From Prorocentrum cordatum (Eukaryota; Sar; Dinophyceae; Prorocentrales; Prorocentraceae): a stretch of DNA of 64,000 bases. The notes below the pieces were generated by a model. It was not told the DNA's origin. It worked only from the letters and a program-made list of their open reading frames with translations, and made no database searches. Position 1 is the stretch's first letter; the number at the start of each line of letters is the position of its first letter. The stretch covers positions 263,913 through 327,912 of the forward strand of contig CAUYUJ010017982.1 of assembly GCA_963575745.1 (NCBI GenBank), read 5' to 3'. A program made the translations under genes and the position numbers. Shown here piece by piece: positions 1-10,400 of the stretch.

Positions 1-145
1 GAGGACAATCGACGATCGCCGAGTCTCGATCCTCGGACCGAGGACCAAAGATCCTCGGGTCCAAGATCGATGATCCTCGGATCTAGTGTCCAAGGTATCC
101 TCGGATCCAAGATCGCGGGTCTTCGATCTGTGGGTCGAGAATCGA
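1..145. repeat. Degenerate short tandem repeat (gatcctcgg core)
   Basis: The words gatcctcgg and tccaagatcg alternate at about 15-30 bp spacing across the left edge. The array is imperfect and may continue beyond the window. No coding potential is evident. Confidence 0.6.
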
Positions 146-232
146 GCGCCGTTGATGGCGCCCTCAATGTTCTGCTTTTCGGCTATAGGGGGCGCGGCTA
201 GAAAAGGACACCTCGCTGGGAACGCCTTTCGT

Positions 233-1091
233 TCAAAAAATAAAGAACTGTTGTCTCGAAGGTGCGCGGCATACTGGTGTGCCCGCGCGCCTTGATCCGG
301 CTCGAGCGCGCGCCTCGAGACGATCGCCCGGCACCCTCGCAGCTAGAACCTCTTGCTCGGGGGCTCCTGACTCGGGGCGCTCGGTCGCAGCTCGCCGCTC
401 AGGCGCCCTTCGCGGTCGACGCCGCGGCCCCAGGCTCGCCCTTCGCCTCGGCCTCACTCTTCTGAGCCGCGCGCTCGGCGAGCTACTCGGCGCGCTACGC
501 GTGGACCTCGTCGATCTCTGGAAAGTGCATCTAGGCGCGGGCCCTGAGGAACACCTGCTCTCGTTCTCTGGGCGCCTCGCGCTCTCTGCCTCGTCAAACG
601 TGAGGCGCTTGTTCACGTGGGCCTCATGGCCGAGCTCGCGTGACACGTCGGCGGTCCGCTCGACGTGCCGGCGCCGCTTGACGATGCGCTCGGTCGTCGC
701 CTGGGCCTCGTCCGAGCTCGACGCCGCGTTGCCCCCGTGGCATCGCTGCGCGCGCTGCTTGACCTGATCGGGGATATGCTCGAAGAGGTCGGCCATGCCA
801 GAAGCGCACTCGCCGGGGATCTTCTCGACGGGCTCGAGGCTCACGTTGAGCGGCAGCGCCAGCTCGTGGATGCGCAGGAGGGCTGCGGGGATCTGGGGGG
901 GGGGGCCTCGCCCATGCGCTCGACGTTGGAATCGAAGCTGAGGCGGCCGATCTCGCCGGCGCCGACATCGATGTCCTTGCCCCTGGCAAGCTCGAGCATC
1001 TTCGAACGGCAGCACGGCGTGAGCCAGGCGAGGTTTTCGCGCGGCTCGCCGTGGTCCTCGAAGATGTCGCGCCAGTGACCCGAGGAAGCAA
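233..1091 (-). pseudogene. Minus-strand coding remnant, unrecognised protein
   Basis: Two minus-strand reading frames look protein-like and join end to end. The upstream part (about 1090 to 910) contains HWRDIFEDHGEPRENLAWLT and then LARGKDIDVGAGEIGRLSF. The frame then changes at the G run at 895-906 and continues with ALLRIHELALPLNVSLEPVE, EHIPDQVKQRAQRCHGG and a charged Arg/Glu-rich tail. I do not recognise the family. The break at a homopolymer suggests a one-base slippage indel, either decay or an assembly error. It lies on the same strand as the remnants at 3.4-4.3 kb and 4.8-6.4 kb and may be the distal part of the same decayed unit. Plus-strand ORFs over this stretch look like GC-driven shadows. 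Confidence 0.4.
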
Positions 1092-1185
1092 TTAAGAACC
1101 CCCCCCCCCTCCGGCGAAACGATGCCCCCCCCGCGCCTGGAAGCGTTACTCCGTCACCTGCGGCTAGGGGGAGGAGGAGGAAGCA

Positions 1186-1880
1186 CATCGCCTGAGACAT
1201 CATCGCATTTCTCAATAGAATTGGCCAAATCGCCTTAGACATCCTCACATTTCTTAATAGACTTGGCCAAATCGCCCGAGACATCCTCATATGTCTTAAC
1301 AGAATTGGCCAAATCGCCTGAGACATCCTCACATTTCGTACGAGAATTTGCCAAATAGCTTGTGACATCCTCACATGTCTTACGAAAATTTGCCAAATCG
1401 CTTGAGAAATCCTCACATGTCTTAATACAATTGCCCAAGTCGCCTGAGACATCAACGCATTTCTTAATAGGATTGGCCAAATCGCTTGAGACGTCGTCGC
1501 ATTTCCAAATAGAACTTGCCAAATTGCTTGAGACACCCTCACATTTCTTAATAGAATTGGCCGAATCGCCTGAGACGTCCTGACAGGTCTTAATCGAATT
1601 TGCTAAATCGCCTCCGACATCCTCACAATTCTTAATAGAATTTCCCAAATTGCCTGAGACATCCTCATATTTCTAAATAGAATTGGCCAAATCGCTTGAG
1701 GCATCCTCGCATTTCTTATTAGAATTGGCCAAATCGCCTGAGACATCCTTACATTTCTTATTAGAAGTGGCCACGTCGCCTAAGACATCCTCGCATTTCT
1801 TAATAAAATTGGCAAGCTCGCTTGAGATATCATCGCATTTCTTAATAAAATTTGCCAACTCGCCTGAAACATCAGTTGTT
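1186..1880. repeat. 42-bp satellite array, block 1
   Basis: About 16-17 copies of a 42-bp unit with the core ttcttaatagaattggccaa followed by atcgcctgagacatcctc. Because 42 is a multiple of three, several frames stay open on both strands and yield repetitive 14-residue peptides (for example SLETSSHFLIELAK). These are repeat artefacts, not genes. Units differ from each other by several percent. Confidence 0.9.
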
Positions 1881-1950
1881 CCTTGAGCCTCTCAGCCATG
1901 TCCTGGCTGTCAGGAGTAACTATCTACCATTGGTGTCCTCCGACGATTGC

Positions 1951-2190
1951 GGCGACGACGAGCACGACCTGGCTGTCGCACGGATATTTTCTTTTGGCCG
2001 GGTGCTAAGATAACGCCACGGTGCGGGGCGGGGGCGATACCCTCGGGTGGGCCACCCCCTACAACGGCCGAAAACAAACGCATTTCTCTAAAGGGTTTTC
2101 AATAGAAGCCTCATCGGAAAAAAACAAGCGGATCAGAACAAAGAGCAGGGAAGGAAGAGGAGGAAATCGCTTGAAACATCCTCACACATC
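1951..2190. repeat. Interspersed ~235-bp repeat, copy 1
   Basis: This segment (starting ggcgacgacgagcacgacct, with tttggccgggtgctaagata inside) recurs at 2627-2862 with only a few differences. Both copies lie between blocks of the 42-bp satellite and end with atcgcttgaaacatcctcac, a satellite-like phrase, so the segment has been amplified together with the satellite. Confidence 0.8.
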
Positions 2191-2412
2191 CTATCAAAAT
2201 GGCACAAATCGCCTGAGACATCCTCGCATTTCTTCTTAGAATTAGCCAAATCGCTTGAGACATCCTCACATTGTTTAACAGAATTGTCCAAATCGCCTGA
2301 GCACCCTCACATTTCTTATTAGAATTGGCCAAATCGCTGGAGACATCCTCACATGTCTTAAAAGAATTGGCCAAATCCCCTGAGACATCCTGACAGTTCT
2401 GTTTAGTCTTCG
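2160..2412. repeat. 42-bp satellite array, block 2
   Basis: About six more copies of the 42-bp unit follow copy 1 of the 235-bp repeat. A short third block (about 2838-2905) follows copy 2. Between 2400 and 2625 lies AT-richer sequence built from cgttcgtatctt and attcgtattctt-like words. I see no gene there. Confidence 0.85.
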
Positions 2413-2626
2413 TTCGTATCTTCGTTCGTTTAAGTCGTATCCTCATTCGTGGTCTGCGAGGGTCGCTGCATTGTTCGGAGTACCTCGATTCCATGAAGAT
2501 CACGAGGAAAACGATGTTTATTATCCGTATTCTTACAATCAGTCGCATTCTGCTTCTCATTAGTCGTATTCTTAGTTGTAGTATGCTTCTTATTCTTCTT
2601 ATCTTCGTTCGTATCTTCGTATCTTC

Positions 2627-2862
2627 GGCGACGACGAGCACGATCTGGCTGCCGCGCGGATATTTTTTTGGCCGGGTGCTAAGATAACGCCACGGTGCGA
2701 GGTGGGGGCGATGCCCATCGGGTGGACCACCCCCTACGACGGCAGAAAACAAATGCATTTCTCTAAAAAAGGTTTTCAATAGAAACCTCATCGGAAAAAC
2801 AAGCGGATCAGAACAAAGAGTAGAGAAGGAAGAAAAAGAAATCGCTTGAAACATCCTCACAT
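2627..2862. repeat. Interspersed ~235-bp repeat, copy 2
   Basis: Near-duplicate of 1951-2190, in the same orientation, again running into a 42-bp satellite fragment at its right end. Confidence 0.8.
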
Positions 2863-2929
2863 CTCAATGAAATGACACAAAGCGCCTGATACATCCTCAC
2901 ATCCCTACATACTTCTGGCCGCAGTTCCC

Positions 2930-3125
2930 GCAGGTTTCAAGCTGAGGACTCGATCAGCGCAGTAACAGTAGCATCACGGTAGCAGTCACACGGTAGCATC
3001 ACAGTAGCATCACGGTAGCATCGCGGTAGCATCACGGTAACACTAGCATCACGGTAGCAGTAACAATAGCATCACGCCATCAGGTTTCATCGTCATCACG
3101 GTAGCAGTAACAATTACGGCGTCAG
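2930..3125. repeat. Short tandem repeat (agcatcacggt / agcagtaaca)
   Basis: The words gtagcatcac and ggtagcagtaaca alternate with an irregular 9-15 bp period. From 3125 to 3360 there is unique, AT-richer DNA with ttattattgttatt and attcgcattc words and no recognisable gene. Confidence 0.7.
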
Positions 3126-3365
3126 CAGTACTGGTGACACTCGCCTTATTATTATTGTTATTATTCGCATTTTCATTCGCATTCTTATTCTGATTCCAAG
3201 TCCAATTGGGATGCCATCCGAGGCGGGACGCAGGAATTAGTTACTTTCCTTTCAAGTGCGCGGTGCTAATTATATCGCTCGGCGAAAACCCCCCAGAATA
3301 ATCATTGAATTACGGGGCGGTGCTAATGATAACCCCGGGGGGATCCTTAATCGCTTCACGAGGTT

Positions 3366-4260
3366 AATTGGTGCCCTCGACGTGCGTCTTGTTGCGGAGG
3401 GCGGCTGCCAGCTCGGCGCGCCCCGCGTCTTTCTCGCTGAAGACGCTCGCGTGCTCGATCGCCTCGGGGCCCCCGCCCTTGTGGATCATCTCGATGAATG
3501 CATGCTGCGCGCTCGAGGACCAGTGCGCGCTCTCGGCCTTGAAGAAACTGGCCGCCGCCCTCGCGGCGTCGGCCCATCGGGCGCTGGCTCGGCGCTGCCG
3601 CGTCTCGGCGACGCTCGCCTTGTCGGCCGATGAAACGCGCGTGGTGCACAGTAAAATCTCCCATTATTTTTGCCTTCGCAACATTCGCGCGCAAAGTGTC
3701 CCACTCCTGCCCCGAGACATCTAAATGCGCTGTTTCGCCGCGCCGCGAGCGTCGGCGCAGACAGCCGGAGAGCAAATAACCATAACCACAATGAATCAAA
3801 ACCCGCACTTTCGGCCGACGTAGATTCCAAACATTGTGTTATACATATATATATTTATATATATATATATATATGTGAACAAGCACGGAAACGAGACTGA
3901 GCTACTCGATCGCTTTCTGGTCCCGGGCTGATATTCTCGTTCTGCTTGGCCATCTGCTGCAGGACCTCGAGGGCGTGCTCCTTGGTGGGCCCGGGGGCGG
4001 CCGTGCTCGCGGCGGGCGGCCCGGCGGGTCGGAGGAGGCTCGCGGCCTCGGGAAAGGACTCGGAAACCTCCGCGGCTCGGGGAAGCTCGAGCAAGCAGCA
4101 GGAGCAGGAACTGGGGGGGGCCAGGAACAGAGGGGAGCAGGAGCAAGAGCAGGGGGCACGGGCAGCGTGACTTGGGAGAGCTGAAGTGATGGGAATCCCA
4201 CGGCCCTGCCGCGCGTTCCTGACTCGGGATGGGTTGAGAAAGTGAGAATCCCATAGCCCT
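3366..4260 (-). pseudogene. Minus-strand coding remnant, possibly multi-exon
   Basis: Several minus-strand pieces read like protein. The 5' piece (about 4110-3900) includes AAEVSESFPEAASLL and EHALEVLQQMAKQNENISPG. A middle piece (about 3760-3640) includes GQEWDTLRANVAKAKIMGDF. The 3' piece (about 3640-3366) is Ala-rich and helical, with RASARWADAARAAASFF, AQHAFIEMIHKGGGPEAIEH and AELAAALRNKTHVEGTN before a TAA. The pieces are in different frames and an AT-rich microsatellite lies between the first two. They could be exons or a frameshifted pseudogene; I could not choose splice sites with confidence. The family is not recognised. Confidence 0.4.
3841..3874. repeat. AT dinucleotide microsatellite
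   Basis: A near-pure (TA)n tract of about 34 bp. It separates two protein-like pieces on the minus strand and may sit in a former intron. Confidence 0.9.
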
Positions 4261-4385
4261 ACCACCCGTTCGTGACTTGAGAAAGCCGAGAGCCTAAAAT
4301 GGTGAGAATCCCATTTAGCCCTTCCATGCGTTCGTGACTTTCGAAAGCTGCAACGGTGAGATCACCGTTGCAATGCCGCGCGTTT
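4160..4385. repeat. ~55-70-bp tandem repeat, about three units
   Basis: Each unit contains gtgagaatcccatagccct, then a cgttcgtgactt phrase and a gaaagc phrase. Units differ at many sites. From 4385 to 4840 the sequence is GC-rich with a G14-like run near 4525. ORFs there look like composition artefacts. Confidence 0.65.
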
Positions 4386-4839
4386 TCGAGGATGTTGCTA
4401 ATCAACATCAGAAGAGAGCAACTTCGATTCGCAACTGCCCCCCGCGATAATAAAGTTCGTCCTTGCCGCCCCTCTCCTCCGACCGACTCTGCGTTGGCTG
4501 GGTCGATCATCTCCCAGGTGGAAGGGGGGGGGGGGGGGGGCATCGTCCGGGGCGCGACGTTCAGCGGGGGGGGAATGCGGACATATACGAGCGCATCCCA
4601 CGGCGCATCTGCCACCCGCCAAGCACGCGATGAGCGAAGGCGAAGCGCAATGCATGAGACGACGTAGGCGCAGATCCAGACGCGGGCAGACACCGAGTCG
4701 AACGGTACTGCGCCATATCAATACATCCAGTTGTCTTCGCTCTCGGAGCACGCGGGGGCGCGCCTGCGCGGATGCGCGCGCGGCGCTCTGCCACGAGGGG
4801 CGGGCGCCTCATCGGGCAGCGCCGCCGGGGCCCGCCTGC

Positions 4840-6425
4840 AAACTCGAGGGGCCGCTGGAACGGGGCCGACGCAGCATTCGCGCTGGGAGATTCGGACTGG
4901 GCGGTCCCTTTCACCGATCCGCGCCATGAGCTTTGGAAGGGCAACTTCGCGCATGCTCACTCGACGTCCCACATGGGCCACCGCAGCGCGGCGGACTGGG
5001 CAAACTCGGAGTAGCATTTCTGCGCGAAGACAGCCGAAGCCCGCAGCGCAGCAATGCGCGCAGACAAATTCGACGATAACGCACACGACCCCAACAACGC
5101 ACCTTCGCGGGCTGAGGGTAAGATGTCGTTTACCTGGGCCGCGTGCTCGTCGACCAACTGCCGGCGATCATTCTGCGGAGAGGACTGCGCCTGGGCCTTC
5201 ACTTCGGCGCCGCGGCAGGAGCGGCATCCACTACTCTCATGCGCACGCGGGCAAACGAGTCCTCCAAGAAGGCGCGCTGCGCCGCGGCGCCGTCTTTCAG
5301 GATCGCGCGCGCGTGGACCTCAACTTGCGTCTCGTGGGTGGGCAGCGCAGCGAGCGATCCATCCACCTGCGACTGGAACTCGTCGAACTGTAGGATCTGG
5401 CAGATCCGCTCCTCGAGCTCCGTGAAAGACGCCCTGCGCATCGTGGTGACGTCGTCGCGAAATACAGAAATCTGATCAGGCCGCAAACGCAAGCTGGCCT
5501 CGAGGAGCTGGAAATTGCAAGTGCGCGCCGGCTGGGGAGCAGCGCGGTGGTCGGCGAGAAGCTGGCGAACATCGTCAAGAACGGGCCCGAGAACCTCGTG
5601 AACCTGCTCGATGACCGACTCACGGTGGGGAGGAACAGCAAATAATGTGAGCATGCCCTCAAGCTCTTTCATCAAGTGAAATGCGTCTCGTGTTTGGAGT
5701 CGATCGCTGCTAGAATGCCCGCCATTTCGGCAGACTGCGCCGGGCTCGCAGAGGCCGCAGAGGGCGACGAGGCCTCCTCAGCAAGGGTCCGCTGGATATC
5801 CTGCACGGCGGCGCATGCATCGGCGAGTAGCTGTTGCTGCTGCTCCAACCAGCACGCGCATAGCGCAATGGAATCCGTATCGTTGCCAAAGGAAACATGC
5901 CCACATGCCTGCCATCACATGTCGACATACCGCGACGCCTGCAGCTGGCCGTCCACGGCAGGGGCGCAACTCAAGGCTGCGGTAACAGACTCGGGAACCT
6001 CGTGCTCGGCCCACTCATGCTTCGCGCGGCCGGCGGGTTGCGGCTCCTGCTCCAGCCCAGCAAGGCAGCACCGCGAGCGTAGTGCGCAGGCGAAACAAGC
6101 TGGCTGCTGTGGTCCTCGCGGGGCTCGATGGGGCCGCGCCATCTGGGTAATCCGCCCAGCCGCCGAAGAGCGCTGAATAATGGAGCGGGGAGAAATCCTG
6201 GCCCGCACACAGACCCTCTCGAGAGCACGCACTCGGCGCTTGGCACCAGCGATGGCAGTGGGCAGTAGACCATCACAGAGACCGAGACGAGAAGACGCAC
6301 ATCACGTAAGGCGCCAGCGTAATCGAGCTCAAGCAGAAGGGCGTGCGACCCAGGCCGTGAGCGAGCTGGCTCAAGCAGTAGGGCTCTCGCTCGCTGGAGA
6401 GCGGTCTGAGCCAAAGTGGTTGCGG
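4840..6425 (-). pseudogene. Decayed minus-strand coiled-coil-like ORF downstream of a leader relic
   Basis: Reading the minus strand from 6425 down: a spliced-leader-like sequence, a reading frame to about 5915 (including KHEWAEHEVPESVTAALS), a Gln/Ala-rich piece near 5860-5690 (WLEQQQQLLADACAAVQDIQ), a 158-codon frame at 5675-5199 (ESVIEQVHEVLGPVLDDVRQ, RRASFTELEERICQILQFDE), and, after a one-base shift near 5205, a further frame to 4957 (SSPQNDRRQLVDEHAAQVND). After a TGA, the same frame continues with KLPFQSSWRGSVKGTAQSE. The composition suggests amphipathic helices or coiled coils. I do not recognise the protein. The mixture of shifts and stops suggests decay rather than a working gene, although unspliced introns could explain some breaks. 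Confidence 0.45.
6406..6425 (-). other. Degenerate spliced-leader relic (minus strand)
   Basis: Read on the minus strand the 20 nt are ccgcaaccactttggctcag. Against the dinoflagellate spliced leader this matches 16 of 20, and all four differences are transitions. It lies directly at the 5' end of the minus-strand coding remnant, where a leader would be left after reverse transcription of a trans-spliced mRNA. The match is imperfect, so chance is possible, but position and orientation support the call. Confidence 0.5.
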
Positions 6426-6493
6426 AGGAGGATCAGCAGGAGCAAGAGGGGGAGGGGGGGGGGGGGGGCGAGGAGGAGGAGGAGGCGAAAAGA

Positions 6494-6514
6494 CCGTAGC
6501 CATTTTGCCTCAAG
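6494..6514 (+). other. Dinoflagellate spliced-leader relic
   Basis: ccgtagccattttgcctcaa (plus g) matches the conserved 22-nt dinoflagellate spliced leader (recalled consensus, D at the first position, here A at 6493) with a single G-to-C difference. The leader is added to mRNAs by trans-splicing and is not normally encoded next to genes. A genomic copy therefore marks reinsertion of a reverse-transcribed mature mRNA. The sequence immediately downstream runs into ORF1 of the LINE-like element, so the relic marks that element's 5' end. The upstream flank is a gagga-rich microsatellite. Confidence 0.85.
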
Positions 6515-6659
6515 TACGAAACCGTGCCCTGCGACTTCGTGCTTGTCTGCAGCCGAGGGGCTGGCTCGAGGCGAGCTGCCCACGGCATCTGCAGGCTTGT
6601 CCCGCGCGATCCCCACGGCGAGCCCTTGTGCGGTCGTGGGTTTGGGCTGGTCTCTTGCG

Positions 6660-7993
6660 TGCCCTCATGTCTCGCTGGCAATGCGGCTGCGGCGTTCAGA
6701 ACGCCGCCGCTCTGGGATGGTGCAAAAGTTGCGGCGAGCACTGGCGGCAGTCGCGGCGCGGTCGCAGTCCGCGACGCGGCCAGTCCCCTCGTCGCTCAGT
6801 GCCCCCACGTGGTCGTCGAGAGAAGAATGTTGCACCGTGGGCGGCTTCAGCCAGGTCTCAGGCATATTCCCCGCCATATGTGACTGGCCACGCCTTCGGA
6901 GGCCGCGCTGTCAGATCATCTCAAACCACTTGCCCATGGAACAACGGAGGAATCTCGCAAGCAGTACTTAAAAGAATTGAAAGCCCGCGTTGCGCTGCTG
7001 GAGACGCAGCGCAAGCTACTGCGGTCGCAGGAATTGGACACGTCGGAGTGCGCCCATCAGCTCTTAGTGTCGAGGAGATGCCTGATCGCCCATCTTCCCT
7101 TCGAGACGCAGCTGACTATGGTCGACGGCAACATCGAACGGACGAAGCAGCGAGTCGAGTCCGCCCAAAAGTCGTGGGAGGCATAGCAGAAGGAGGCGGA
7201 CGCGCTCAAGGTCAGTTACGACAGACTACTGGATCAAGCGACGGCTCTGTAGAGGACCCGTTCGGAGCTGATGGGGGCCATCGAGGACGAGAACGTAGCA
7301 GAACGGGAGGACGATTCTCCCGACATGGAAGCTGCGTTCGACCGCTACGGCGAGTCGCCGAGCGCGGAGCAGGCGGGGGTGTCGGCGCCGTTGTCCAAGG
7401 CCGCGGCTGCGGTGTCTGCGGGGGCGGCCTCGGCGATGAAGCAGCCGCCGCCGCCCCCGCCGCTCGCGGCGTCAGCGGCGCCGATGGGCGGCCCTCCCCC
7501 GCCGCGCACCGCGCCGCCGCCGCCGTGGCCTGCGCCGCCGACGCCGCCATGCGTAGGGAAGAGAGGTTGCCCACCAGGGATTGCTCCAAGGTCGCCCAAT
7601 GTCCAAGACGAAGTTCAGAAGCAGTTGGCTCCCGCCCAGAAAGCGATACAATCCATGGCTTTCTGTGCGCAGCAGATGATGGAGCAGTTCAAAAGTGCGC
7701 AGCCGACATCAGCCATCCCTCCGTCGCCACTATCGGTCAAGACGGCGTCAATCACACCCGCGGAGGTTGCGGACTCCGAGGGCAGGTCGGTTTCTGGCAT
7801 GAGATCGCCCTCCTTTGGCAGGGCAAGGTCGCGCGGCGAGGGCCGACTCAGCACGCGCGGGCGCACAATGGAAGTCACGTCCAGCAGCCCGCGCACGTCC
7901 AGGTCGAGAGCACCGCCTATGTTTTCAGAAGGGCACATTCAAACCACGGCGCAGTCCGGCCTGAAAACAGCCTCGCAGGACGCCGCCATTTAA
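6660..7993 (+). pseudogene. LINE ORF1: zinc ribbon, coiled coil, proline-rich tail
   Basis: The first frame encodes SRWQCGCGVQNAAALGWCKS followed by CGEHW: a C-x-C...C-x2-C zinc ribbon of RanBP2-like spacing, then a basic Arg/Ser-rich stretch. After a frameshift near 6880 a second frame gives a helical segment (EESRKQYLKELKARVALLET), two TAG codons (7184 and 7250) where Gln would fit, and then an acidic, Ala/Pro-rich region ending in QKQLAPAQKAIQSMAFCAQQ and an Arg/Ser tail. ORF1 proteins of LINEs bind the RNA and often combine a coiled coil with zinc knuckles. The role here is inferred from layout. Both TAGs and the shift argue against activity. Confidence 0.6.
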
Positions 7994-8739
7994 TCTGTGC
8001 TACGTCTACCCCATCTTCGGCAGCGGACTGGTGCTGGACACGGTGGTCTGCTGGCGACCTACTACCTCGTCGTCGTCTGCTACGCGGGCGAGTTCCTGGT
8101 CGGGTACCTCAGCGCGCGCCGCATCCTCAGCGAGCTGCGGACGCCACGAGGCCGACTCAGCAGGTGGGTCACAGGTCAGGCGACCCAAGGTTTAGCACCG
8201 CTTTCGATGCCGAAAGTTCTGACAACCACTGCTTTGCAAGTTGTCCTGGGGCCCCCGGGGGCGGCTCCTCACCCCCGATGGCCTCTTTCGCGCCCCCCCT
8301 CCCGTTTTGGCCCCTGGCCCTCGGGGGGGGGGGGGGGGGGCCTTTTAGATTTAAAGAAGGCTCGGCTGGTATGGGGCCAGCTCTCATTGCCGAAGGTGCG
8401 CGCGAGGTTTCCAGCTCTAAGAGCTGCTCTGGGATCGTCGGGGGCGCCCCTGCCCTCGCCCCTCCTCCGCTTGGATATTCGCCCCCTCTCCTCCCCGACG
8501 GGGCCCCCGACTGATCCCGATTTGCTTTCTGGCCCCTTGCCTTATCCGGCTTGGTTGGGGGGAGTTTGGACGCCTGGAGTCTTCGAACATCCAGGGTCGG
8601 TTTTTGAAGCTGTGCGCCACGATCGCTTGGGGAAGCCGCCTCGCGCGCGCCATGCCGAATATGTCCACCCCCCGCCCATCTCTCCCCCTCCCTCGCTGCG
8701 GGCGCGGGAGTTGGGGCGCCCCCTCCTGTCCCTGGTGCC

Positions 8740-9530
8740 CTCGGGGGGATTGAGGGCCCTGGAATGCCCATCTCACTCGCCGACGCCCTGGGGTCTTGCG
8801 CGGCGGCCAAGAAGGGCGCAATACGGTGTGATATTAAGTTGCCACGATCAGTTTTGGAAGGTCTCATCCTGTCTGGTGGCTTCACGCTATCAGGAGAAGT
8901 GGGTGCTCGTGGAGATATCCACCCATTGGCGTCTACGGCGTTGGACCTTGTGCCTGTGCAGTCAGGCATGGGCTCAACCAAGTATATATTTGTAGATGGT
9001 TCCTTCTACGCTTTGGACCCTGATGGGGGCGGGGTGGTCCATGGCCCATGTTCTTGCCAACGAGGACGGAAGTGTTGGTTTCGGTGGTGCCTTCTGGTCG
9101 CAGGCCATGTTGCCCTTCCCTGGGCTTTCCTCCCCCAGTGGTGCCGTCGTTCCTGAGTTGGTGGGAATCCTCTGGTATTTGATTTGGTCTGTCACCCGAA
9201 GGGCCGAGAATCGGATCATCATTTACTCGGATTGTTTGGCGGCCATCGATGCTGCTTTGGGGGTTTCGTCCTTTGCCTCAGCTGAGTTGCTCAGCCACAC
9301 CACCCACACCCTCTACCTCTCTGCCCGTGCTCAGCGTGAAGTTCAGATCTGCTATGTTCCAGGTCACTGCGGTCATCCTTGGAAAGAACTTTGCGACAAT
9401 TTGGCCAAGCGTGCTGCCCGAGGTTCGTTTCTCTCGACCCCGGCGCCGACTGTCAATGTTCTCGCCCACTCTCGTTGTTCGGAATGGGATTGGCTCAGGC
9501 GTGCTCCCAGGGCCCTTCGATCGGCTTATC
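8740..9530 (+). pseudogene. RNase H domain of the LINE-like element
   Basis: The first catalytic Asp lies in YIFVDGSFYA (8983-9012). A one-base shift in the G-rich stretch near 9027 moves the rest to another frame: MAHVLANEDGSVGFGGAFW, the Glu in PELVGILWYL, the Asp in IIIYSDCLAAID (near 9225), and PGHCGHPWKELCDNLAKRAA (near 9358) with the conserved His and final Asp. These are the elements of a type-I RNase H fold, which removes RNA from RNA-DNA hybrids. All four acidic residues can be placed, but the frameshift splits the domain. Confidence 0.75.
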
Positions 9531-9659
9531 CTTTGACGGCCGCGGAATCTGGTGCCAGCCTCGGCCCACTCCCACCGCGCGCTCGACCCTTGGTTCCACC
9601 AACCCTCTGCCTGTTCCTGCTAAGAAGAGGGGCTCCGCCCAAGGTCCTCCCCAAAATGC

Positions 9660-10400
9660 GCCCGAGGTTGAGGCGCAGATTTCTCTGCGTGTTGTTTCTT
9701 ACAATGCTTTGACGCTTCGGCACAGTGATTCCGACGACCCTACCGTTCGGTTTGCGGGAGGCCGCGGGAAGGCCGACCTCCTTAGGACGCAGCTCGACTT
9801 GAATGGCGTGGCCCTCGCTGGCGCCCAGGAGTCTCGCACTAAGCGAGGTTCTCGTACTGCCAGCACTTTCGCGGTGTCTAGCTCTGGGTCGGTCGACGGA
9901 AACTTGGGGGTTGAGCTTTGGGTGTCCTTGCGCAACCCCCATGGTTCCCGCGATGGAGTGCCCCTCACGTTTGAGAAGCGGCACTTGCCGACCCCCGCCG
10001 CCCCATCGTCGAGGCCCCGGCCTTTAGGCGCTCCCTCGCCGTGCTCCATGCCCATCATAACGACAGCGATACGGATGTCAGGACTGCCTGCTGGGGGGAA
10101 ACTCTTGCTCTCACTTCTAAATGGAAAACGGGCTCAATTTTCGTGGGCGCCAACGCCGGAGTTGGCTGTCAGCTGGTCGATGGCACCGGGGTTGGCGCCC
10201 AGGGTTCTCCCCAGGATTTGGACAAAGGAGGTCCCCTCCTGATGGACTACCTTGCTTGGTCTGGTCTTGAAGCCCCCACCGCCCTCTGTCCCAGCAGCGC
10301 GGGCTGCTACACCTGGACTGCCCGCAACGGCGCGCCCCGCCGTCTGGACTATGTCCTGACCGCTCCCAGGTTCACCTAGTGCGTCAAGGGCCATGGCGTT
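9660..10400 (+). pseudogene. Apurinic-like (EEP) endonuclease domain of the LINE-like element
   Basis: RVVSYNALTLRHSDSDD carries the N-terminal Asn strand, ALAGAQESRTKRG the catalytic Glu, and NLGVELWVS the following strand. After a frameshift near 10020 come HAHHNDSDTDVR and FVGANAGVGC, in the position of the GDxN motif but with the Asp changed to Ala, and then RRLDYVLTAPRFT and a TAG at 10377. The frame continues past the TAG with KGHGVWHDWDFLVEAEDHWP, whose final DHWP occupies the SDHxPV position. This is the target-nicking nuclease of APE-type LINEs. The lost GDxN Asp, the shift and the stop indicate inactivity. Confidence 0.75.
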
